Part shown: in pieces, positions 55,068 through 61,114 of the stretch
Layout: every line of letters starts with the position of its first letter
Position numbering within the stretch: the first letter of the stretch is position 1
Source of the DNA: Novipirellula galeiformis
GTDB lineage: Bacteria; Planctomycetota; Planctomycetia; Pirellulales; Pirellulaceae
Direction: 5' to 3'
NCBI RefSeq assembly: GCF_007860095.1
Contig: NZ_SJPT01000018.1
Span: forward strand, 1 to 61,114
Length of the DNA: 61,114 nucleotides
Position numbers and translations under genes: made by a program
Notes under the pieces: model-generated
What the model was told of the DNA's origin: nothing
Seen by the model: only the letters and a program-made list of their open reading frames with translations
Database searches by the model: none

Positions 55068-56548
55068 CGTTCGTCGTCCTCCATCAATCCACCGCCACGC
55101 GACGTTCCTTGGTGGCTAATCACCTCGGAAATTGATTCGTTGTTATGCTCTCCGCTACGGAGAAGTTTGTACCGCGTCAATTCCTCGGGCGATTCGGGAC
55201 CATGTTGTATTTTGTGATGAAGCACAAACACCCATACCGCAAACAGCAGCGAGTAAATGACGCCAAACAAGATGATTGAACTAAGCACTTGTTCGGCGGT
55301 CACCGATTCGCTCAAACCGTCCGCGGTTCTCAGCCCCATCATTGGAACACCCGCTTGCACTGAAGGGTAGACAATCCACGGTTGGCGGCCGACCTCGGCG
55401 GTAATCCAGCCGGCTTGGTTGGCGGTCATCGCGGCGACGGGCATGACGACAATCACCCATAACAGCCATCGTCGTCTCTCCAACAAGCCACGGTACCACG
55501 ACCAACACCCAAACGCGGCCACGACGATCATCATCGTTCCGATGCCGACCATCAAGTGAAACATTTGGAACGGTAGCCACACCGGAGGCCGCTCGTCGGC
55601 AGGAATTTGGTCCATGCCGGGGACCGGTTTCATCGGATCGTTGTAAACCATCGCACTCAACAAGTACGGTAATTGCACGCCCAAATGCACCTTTTCGTTT
55701 TTGGCATCGGGCCATCCGAACAGATACAGTCCGGTGGGCTCATCGGTGGTATGAAAATGTGCTTCCATCGCGGCAAGCTTGGCGGGTTGAGTCTCCACTA
55801 ATTTCTGAGCCGAGTCGTGTCCGGTTAGTGCAGCCAAGAGGGTGAACAGCAACGCGGATGGCAATGCGATCGACAGACATCGTCTCGCGACTTCGAGATG
55901 GCGTTGCCGCAACAGATAAAACGAGCACACCGATGCGACGAAAAATGATCCCAATACGAACGCGCCAATCAGGGTGTGGGTCAACCGATCGACTGAGGAC
56001 GGATTGAGCACCATCTGCCAAAAATCAGTCACTTCCGCTCTCGGCATCATTTCGCCTTGAACGTCATGCCAAACGATGTGGTATCCGGCCGGCGTCTGTT
56101 GCCAGCTGTTGGCCACGACGATCCAGACGGCACTAAACACCGATCCCAGAAAGACCATCAGCGTGCTGAAGAGATGCATTTTCACTCCGACACGATCCCA
56201 GCCAAACACCAGTACCGCTAAAAAGCCGCTTTCAAGAAAGAAGGCGAAAATGCCTTCCGCGGCCAAAGCCGAGCCAAATACGTCGCCAACAAAACGTGAA
56301 TACGCTGCCCAGTTGGTGCCAAACTCGAACTCCATCACGATGCCGGTGGCGACCCCCATCGCAAAATTCACAGCAAACACGCGAGTCCAAAACCGCGCCG
56401 CTGCCTCCCATGCCGGATCGCGGGTGCGAAAGTAACGCCATTCGCACAAGAAGAGTTGCAGTCCCAGTCCGATCGATAGCGGCGGAAACAAATAGTGGAA
56501 CATGATGGTGAGCGCGAACTGCAGTCGGCTGAGTATTTCAACGTCCAT
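55064..56548 (-). CDS. cydA: Cytochrome bd ubiquinol oxidase subunit I
   Basis: A 494-residue subunit that binds haems b558, b595 and d and oxidises quinol. Haem-ligand His18 lies in [14 protein letters not shown]. The N-terminal phrase [20 protein letters not shown] and the family signature [13 protein letters not shown] are present. The quinol loop between them is short to medium, including a phrase around [20 protein letters not shown]. About nine transmembrane segments. First gene of cydAB; the upstream 329-bp region is shared with a divergent binding-protein gene. It gives the cell respiration at low oxygen and resistance to some respiratory poisons. Confidence 0.97.
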   Translation of the reverse strand: MDVEILSRLQFALTIMFHYLFPPLSIGLGLQLFLCEWRYFRTRDPAWEAAARFWTRVFAVNFAMGVATGIVMEFEFGTNWAAYSRFVGDVFGSALAAEGIFAFFLESGFLAVLVFGWDRVGVKMHLFSTLMVFLGSVFSAVWIVVANSWQQTPAGYHIVWHDVQGEMMPRAEVTDFWQMVLNPSSVDRLTHTLIGAFVLGSFFVASVCSFYLLRQRHLEVARRCLSIALPSALLFTLLAALTGHDSAQKLVETQPAKLAAMEAHFHTTDEPTGLYLFGWPDAKNEKVHLGVQLPYLLSAMVYNDPMKPVPGMDQIPADERPPVWLPFQMFHLMVGIGTMMIVVAAFGCWSWYRGLLERRRWLLWVIVVMPVAAMTANQAGWITAEVGRQPWIVYPSVQAGVPMMGLRTADGLSESVTAEQVLSSIILFGVIYSLLFAVWVFVLHHKIQHGPESPEELTRYKLLRSGEHNNESISEVISHQGTSRGGGLMEDDER

Positions 56549-56877
56549 CGAATCTCCTTGTCCTGGTGTCTCACCTCATTATTGTGGCGAAAAGCAAACA
56601 GCATGCAAAGAAGTGGCAAAGGGACGCACCAGCGATGGAGTGTCCTTCGGTGCCGGTTTTGTACTTAGCGGCTGCGTGAGCCAAGAGCGGGACAACCGTG
56701 GGCACGACAGACAAAGGTCACGATGTGATCGTCTCGGAGCTGTTTTTGAGAAGTTTTTAATTAATTTAGTAGCATTGGTCCGTCCCCGCTAAACTACGTA
56801 ATGCGGTCGTTCCCTCGTCGAGGACGCTCTACGACGAATTCGGCTGCGCTGACGGCCTTCCTTTCGAGATCGCGTCC
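56549..56877. other. Divergent region, cydA and binding-protein promoters
   Basis: Faces cydAB on the minus strand and the SBP-chemoreceptor operon on the plus strand. An AT-rich patch (TTTTTAATTAATTTAG) at about 56752-56769 stands out and could hold a promoter or a regulator site. No gene is seen. Confidence 0.5.
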
Positions 56878-58608
56878 ATGATCCTGAAACGCATTTTTTT
56901 GCTTGGTTTGATGGCGGGTTCGGTGATTGCTTACCTGAGCTTGTCCGACCCCGTGTTAGTGACGGCGCAAGATGCAACGCGGCCCATCGAACCGCTACGA
57001 CTGCGGACCGATGACGCTGATGTCAGGGCGCTTCCCCACGCTGTCCCCGGTTCTCACGTCAAGGTCTTTCTTCCCACGCTGCCGTATTTATATACGTCGC
57101 ATGCGATCAACGGAGCGATGATCAAACCGTCCGACAATGCTCAAGGCTGGGAGTATGACATGGCGGTTTCTCATCGCCAGATCGACGAAACCACCTATGA
57201 ATTTCAACTTCGGAAAGGCTGCCGATTTCAAGACGGCAGTCCCTTTAACGCGGATGCCGTCGTCTTGAACATGGAGGCGTTTAAGAAACAGCCGACGCTC
57301 TATAGCAAGATCGATCAAGTGTTTGACCACGTCGAAAAGATTGATGATGACACCGTACGCTTTCATTTGAGCGAAGAGTACGGGTGTTTTATGAACGATC
57401 TGATTTGGATGCAATTTTACACTGCCGAGTATCTTCGAATTTGTGGGGGGTGGAACGGCAAGGCCACCTGTCCCAATCTGTCGCGACCGGGTCCCTACGG
57501 CTTGGGACCGTATGTTTTGAGCGAAGGTTATCTCGAAGGCGATCGGCAAACCGCGAAAGCCGTCCTGAGAGCGAATCCCTATTATTGGAATTCGGAGTAT
57601 CCCAAAGTCGAAACGATCACCGTGTTCACCCAGTTGGATTCGCTGGATGCCAAAAACAAGGTTCTGCATCGTGAAGGGGAAGTCGACATTACGGATATTC
57701 CACCGGAATATAAGGTCGAGACGATCTTGTCTGCTTTCGCCAAAGTGATCACGTCGCCTTCAAACAACAACATTGCCATTCATATCAATATGATTAATGG
57801 CAATCCGAAACTTCGCGACACTGTCGTACGTCGCGCGTTAAACGAAGCACTCAACCAACAAAATCTGCTGTACTTTGTTTTCGATAACGAAGGCAGCCTT
57901 TCGCCAACCATGGCTTCGCCCTATTTCCCGGGAGTGCGTGAGTTCGTCAAGAATTTGAAACCTTATTCCGAGGTGAAGGATCCTTATGCGCCGGCAAATC
58001 AAACACGCTTGAAGTCGATTCTCGATGGCTTGCAACTCAAAGTGCTGACTCAAAGCCATTTTCTTCCGATGTGGCGTGGGATTGAATCTCAGCTAAAGAG
58101 AGTGGGGGTGACACTGGAAATCACAACGACACCGAGTGAAGCTGAAATATTCGGTCCACTGCTATTGACCCATGCGGACCAGAATCAAACGCAGTGGGAC
58201 TTATTGGTGTGGGGAAATGACGACTGGTTTTTCAACCATCCCTATACCGCTTTCATTGCCTACCGTACCACGAATGTCTGGAGTACGGTCTATCCCGACC
58301 CCATCATGGACGCGTTCATTGATGAAATGTTTGAAGCCAGTGTGGGGGATCCAAGATTCAACGCAATCGTGGCCAAGATCATGCAACGCGCCTATGACGA
58401 AGCGTACATGTTGTTCATGCCGACACCCAACCGAGTCTTAGCAGTTAACAAAGAAGTGGTGTTTCGCCCTTACCAGATGGCTTGTGCGCCATTGTGGAAA
58501 ATCCAAGTCACGGATCAACATTGGTCAGTCCGACGCGGTCCCTATCCCGACGAATTCAAAGGCTCAGTACGGATCACGCGGATGGCGAGTGTCGAGGAGT
58601 CCGAATAA
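56878..58608 (+). CDS. Family-5 extracellular solute-binding protein
   Basis: A 576-residue SBP_bac_5-type binding protein, the class that usually delivers peptides, nickel or other solutes to ABC importers. The N-terminus ([20 protein letters not shown]) is a signal peptide. Family phrases: [40 protein letters not shown], and [15 protein letters not shown]. No permease or ATPase gene is nearby. Instead its stop codon overlaps the start of a chemoreceptor (TAATG), suggesting it presents ligand to that receptor. The ligand is unknown. Confidence 0.9.
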   Translation: MILKRIFLLGLMAGSVIAYLSLSDPVLVTAQDATRPIEPLRLRTDDADVRALPHAVPGSHVKVFLPTLPYLYTSHAINGAMIKPSDNAQGWEYDMAVSHRQIDETTYEFQLRKGCRFQDGSPFNADAVVLNMEAFKKQPTLYSKIDQVFDHVEKIDDDTVRFHLSEEYGCFMNDLIWMQFYTAEYLRICGGWNGKATCPNLSRPGPYGLGPYVLSEGYLEGDRQTAKAVLRANPYYWNSEYPKVETITVFTQLDSLDAKNKVLHREGEVDITDIPPEYKVETILSAFAKVITSPSNNNIAIHINMINGNPKLRDTVVRRALNEALNQQNLLYFVFDNEGSLSPTMASPYFPGVREFVKNLKPYSEVKDPYAPANQTRLKSILDGLQLKVLTQSHFLPMWRGIESQLKRVGVTLEITTTPSEAEIFGPLLLTHADQNQTQWDLLVWGNDDWFFNHPYTAFIAYRTTNVWSTVYPDPIMDAFIDEMFEASVGDPRFNAIVAKIMQRAYDEAYMLFMPTPNRVLAVNKEVVFRPYQMACAPLWKIQVTDQHWSVRRGPYPDEFKGSVRITRMASVEESE

Positions 58609-60635
58609 TGCGAAAACGTGGGGTTTGGATTAAATTGTTGGTGTTGGTGACGACCTCTGTGATCGCCTTCTGTCTGCTGGGGATCTATGGAATCATCACC
58701 GCACGCACCACCTTTCACTCGGTCAACGAGGTTCGCAAGACGGCACTCAAATTGCGTCGCGGGTCGGTCGAAATTTTGGAACCACTGAACGAACTGAGGC
58801 AATTGTCCTTGACGCTTGTGATGGCGCCAAACAGAGAGATGCAACTGAGTTTGAGTCGTCAGCAAGCAGTGAAAACGAACGCAATTGAACTCGCGTTTGA
58901 GCATTGGGATACATCATCGAGCGATCCTGCGGAAATCTCCGCGTTTGCAGCATTACGAGAAAAATGGAGTCGGTACAAACGCATCAAAGATATCACGGTC
59001 AGCAAAGTACTCGATGACTATCGTGAAGAAGCGTTCATCAACGCGATTCAAGCCGAAGATCAGCAATTTGCTGAAGTCAAACGAGCTTTGGATTCTTGGA
59101 TGCAAGCGATCGAGGACAATGCGGATACCGCATTTGAATCGGCTCAATCCGGATACGTCGGTGCACGTCAAGCTTATACCACCGTGATCATTGTCTTAAC
59201 GCTGCTTGTCGCCACGCTCGGCTATCTGACCGCTACCTCCATTATCGGCCCTCTTGAAACGATGCGCAGTGTGGCGTCACGTATTGCCGGATTAGCCTCC
59301 ACCGGGGCCATCGAGGGATTGGACGAACGCATTGAAATCAAAGCCAACGATGAACTCGGTGCGATGGCGGCTGCGTTCAATCAAATGGTGGAAAACATGC
59401 AATCGACGTTGGGACGATTGTCGCATGAAGAGCGTCGCACGTTGGCGGTGTTGAACTCAACCGCCGATGGTATTTTGACGATCGATTCGGAGGGAAAGGT
59501 GAGATCGATGAACGCGGCCGCCGAGCGATTGCTCGAATGTCGCAGTGAGGATGCGATTGGAACCGATGTGGAACCGTTCGTTCCTGCATTGGGGCGAGGC
59601 CAAGATGCCGATTGGCATACATCAACCTCCAATCCATTGTCCGGCTACGATGAACATGAAGTCGTAGCACGTAAACGCACAGGAGGTGAATGCCCGATCG
59701 CGCTGCGGGTGCGCGAAATGAATTACATGGAGCAAAAACTGATCATCGCCACACTGCAAGACATCACTCTCCGGAAGCAGACCGAAGCGGAGCGTCAAAC
59801 ATTGTTTCACGCGATTCGCGATGCGGTGCAACGTTTGACGGTGGCCAGCGAGCAGATTTTGACCACGACGTCTCGACAGGCGTTGGGAGCACAGGAACAA
59901 GCGTCGAGCGTTTCCGAAACGGTCGCATCGGTAAACGAAATCGCACAAACCGCTCAACAAGCGGCTCAGCGGTCGACGGAAGTCGCCGAATCAGCTCGCC
60001 AAGCGGATGACGTGGGCAACGCTGGACGGGCAGCGATCGAAGAATCGATTGCTGCCATGCTGCAAGTGCAAAGCAGAGTGGAATCGCTTGCGGAACGCAT
60101 CTTGTTGCTGGCCGAACGCGCCCACGCGATTGGCGAAATCACGGCGACCGTAAAGAACATTGCCGAGCAAACGAACGTTCTGGCTCTTAACGCGGCGGTC
60201 GAAGCGTCGCGTGCCGGTGAGCATGGACGCGGGTTCGCAGTAGTCGCAGCGGAGGTCAAGTCGTTGGCACAGCAATCCAAACAGGCGACCATCCAAGTCC
60301 GCAAAATTCTCAGTGAGATCCAGGAAGCCACGCAAGATGCAGTGCATTCAACCGAGCAAGGGAACAATGCCGTGCGATCAGCCAGCCGGGTTGTCGAAAG
60401 TGCGGGCGAAAGGATTAGTCAACTCGTATCCATGCTTGCCGTTACTGCCGAATCGGCGACGCGAATTTCAGCATCGGCCAACCAGCAAGCCGTGGGGGTT
60501 AGTCAACTAAACGATGGCATTCGGGATATCAATCGCGTCACACAAAGCAATGTCGAAGCGATCGGGCAAATCGAACAAGCTGCACGCAACCTGAACTCAC
60601 TCAGTCAAGAGCTATCGAGTTTGACCGCGAGTTAG
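58608..60635 (+). CDS. Methyl-accepting chemotaxis protein with PAS domain
   Basis: A 675-residue chemoreceptor. TM1 is about 8-29, a periplasmic helical four-helix-bundle-type sensor spans about 31-189, TM2 is about 190-213, HAMP about 212-265, then a cytoplasmic PAS domain (about 278-390, starting [20 protein letters not shown]). The signalling domain runs from about 400 to the end, with its hairpin tip [20 protein letters not shown] near 517-536 followed by GFAVVAAEV. No C-terminal CheR-binding pentapeptide is seen. ATG 58608 overlaps the binding-protein stop; an earlier in-frame start at 58482 lies inside that gene. Two sensing inputs (periplasmic and PAS) are likely. Confidence 0.96.
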   Translation: MRKRGVWIKLLVLVTTSVIAFCLLGIYGIITARTTFHSVNEVRKTALKLRRGSVEILEPLNELRQLSLTLVMAPNREMQLSLSRQQAVKTNAIELAFEHWDTSSSDPAEISAFAALREKWSRYKRIKDITVSKVLDDYREEAFINAIQAEDQQFAEVKRALDSWMQAIEDNADTAFESAQSGYVGARQAYTTVIIVLTLLVATLGYLTATSIIGPLETMRSVASRIAGLASTGAIEGLDERIEIKANDELGAMAAAFNQMVENMQSTLGRLSHEERRTLAVLNSTADGILTIDSEGKVRSMNAAAERLLECRSEDAIGTDVEPFVPALGRGQDADWHTSTSNPLSGYDEHEVVARKRTGGECPIALRVREMNYMEQKLIIATLQDITLRKQTEAERQTLFHAIRDAVQRLTVASEQILTTTSRQALGAQEQASSVSETVASVNEIAQTAQQAAQRSTEVAESARQADDVGNAGRAAIEESIAAMLQVQSRVESLAERILLLAERAHAIGEITATVKNIAEQTNVLALNAAVEASRAGEHGRGFAVVAAEVKSLAQQSKQATIQVRKILSEIQEATQDAVHSTEQGNNAVRSASRVVESAGERISQLVSMLAVTAESATRISASANQQAVGVSQLNDGIRDINRVTQSNVEAIGQIEQAARNLNSLSQELSSLTAS

Positions 60636-60698
60636 CGACGTTCAAATTCGCCTCTTGATTCAGGAACGCCAACCAGCATTCGTGATAGCAAAAAACTG

Positions 60699-60732
60699 CA
60701 TAACCCATCGGGGACCATAACCCATCGGGGAC
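60699..60732. repeat. 17-bp exact tandem repeat
   Basis: CATAACCCATCGGGGAC at 60699-60715 is repeated at 60716-60732. The second copy runs into a GGGGACAGAGC arm of a larger inverted repeat. Confidence 0.88.
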
Positions 60733-60798
60733 AGAGCACTTTGTTGGGGCAAGCGTGTTTACCCCAGACGCGTCCCCCCAGATAAAAAGCTCTGTCCC
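60727..60798. repeat. GGGACAGAGC inverted repeat
   Basis: GGGGACAGAGC (60727-60737) is matched by GCTCTGTCCC (60789-60798). The inner part contains further C-runs and G-runs. Another GGGGACAGAG is at 60824-60833, and a small palindrome CCCATTTCTGGAAATGGG lies between. It may be a REP-type element; from memory, such GGGGACAGAG sequences often flank REP-associated transposases, but none is here. Confidence 0.75.
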
Positions 60799-60963
60799 AT
60801 TTCTGGAAATGGGACACCTAAGAGGGGACAGAGTCTCTTTCCGGGGGGTGCGTGGCTCTAGCTCGGTCGATTGGACGCTGAGGATCCGCATCTTCAGACG
60901 GTTGCGGACGCCAAGATGGAGCGATGAGTGCCTCACCGCTCTCCGCTCGTGCGAAACGTCAAT

Positions 60964-61026
60964 GGGCAATGGGCAATGGGCAATGGGCAATGGGCAATGG
61001 GCAATGGGCAATGGGCAATGGGCAAT
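60964..61026. repeat. 7-bp tandem array (GGGCAAT), nine units
   Basis: Nine perfect copies of GGGCAAT cover 60964-61026, with a partial copy on each side. On the minus strand an open frame translates it as repeats of AHCPLPI, but the frame has no start signal or other support. Copy number is probably variable between strains. Confidence 0.95.
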
Positions 61027-61114
61027 GGCAAAATACAGCTGCAACCCACCGACGTGGGCAGCTGCTCTCTCGAACCCAAAAGAAGAAGGACGCGTGCTAG
61101 CTACGAAGCACTCG

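Larger units (their letters stand above)
60636..61114. other. Repeat-rich right edge
   Basis: No gene is recognised after the chemoreceptor. The stretch contains a 17-bp tandem repeat, a GGGACAGAGC inverted repeat and a 7-bp microsatellite-like array, each listed separately. Confidence 0.65.

Noticed and set aside
60964-61026. CRISPR-like array
   Set aside because: The repeat unit is 7 bp with no spacers and no cas genes; a simple tandem array.

Overview
The window looks like chromosomal DNA of a planctomycete of the Pirellulaceae (Rhodopirellula-like). Two operons pair a planctomycete-type cytochrome protein (DUF1549/DUF1553) with a DUF1501 protein. There are DUF1559 proteins, one with a GFTLVELL prepilin leader, many long secreted proteins with Tat-like leaders, and intergenic repeats of a kind I remember from this group. 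The genus is inference. I see no phage, insertion sequence with transposase, CRISPR array or rRNA.

Layout. 1-478 is repeat-rich and gene-free. 479-9827 holds a secreted protein of unknown role, a calcineurin-like phosphoesterase, a tRNA-Glu(CTC), a tandem ClpP pair, the glycogen debranching enzyme GlgX, a 1.5 kb gene-free stretch and a NarL-type response regulator. 10073-16214 holds an enolase-superfamily enzyme whose stop codon lies in a MITE-like palindrome, then a cytochrome/DUF1501 operon. 16646-24103 is mostly housekeeping: RdgB, a small helical protein, a DMT-like membrane protein, YchF, an alanine/proline-rich protein, a sugar-nucleotide epimerase, a DUF1559 protein without a pilin leader, and a PRMT-like methyltransferase. 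24634-29104 is a tightly coupled glgP-malQ-DUF188 operon. 29448-37941 holds a membrane protein, a beta-helix protein and a second cytochrome/DUF1501 operon with a third PPC-like gene. 38262-42826 holds two paralogous HGSNAT-like acyltransferases, a small HEAT-like lipoprotein and a DUF1559 pseudopilin. 43534-50789 is a carbohydrate-flavoured group: an FAD oxidoreductase, a large beta-helix protein and a DUF4838 protein. 51180-53541 is a CheY-like regulator behind an AI-2E/PerM-type permease with a B12-binding-like cytoplasmic tail. 54039-56548 is cydAB. 56878-60635 is a family-5 solute-binding protein translationally coupled to a chemoreceptor. The end of the window is repeat-rich again.

How the genes fit together. 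GlgX, GlgP and MalQ form a glycogen/maltodextrin breakdown set. The beta-helix, DUF4838 and FAD proteins suggest handling of complex polysaccharides at the cell surface. The binding protein and chemoreceptor look like a two-part sensor. The permease/B12-like fusion and CheY-like protein look like a possible sensory module of unknown role. These two modules are the best candidates for undescribed biology here. The intergenic DNA also shows a recurring pattern of two-copy tandem duplications and a GTGGGTGGCACC repeat family at two distant loci.
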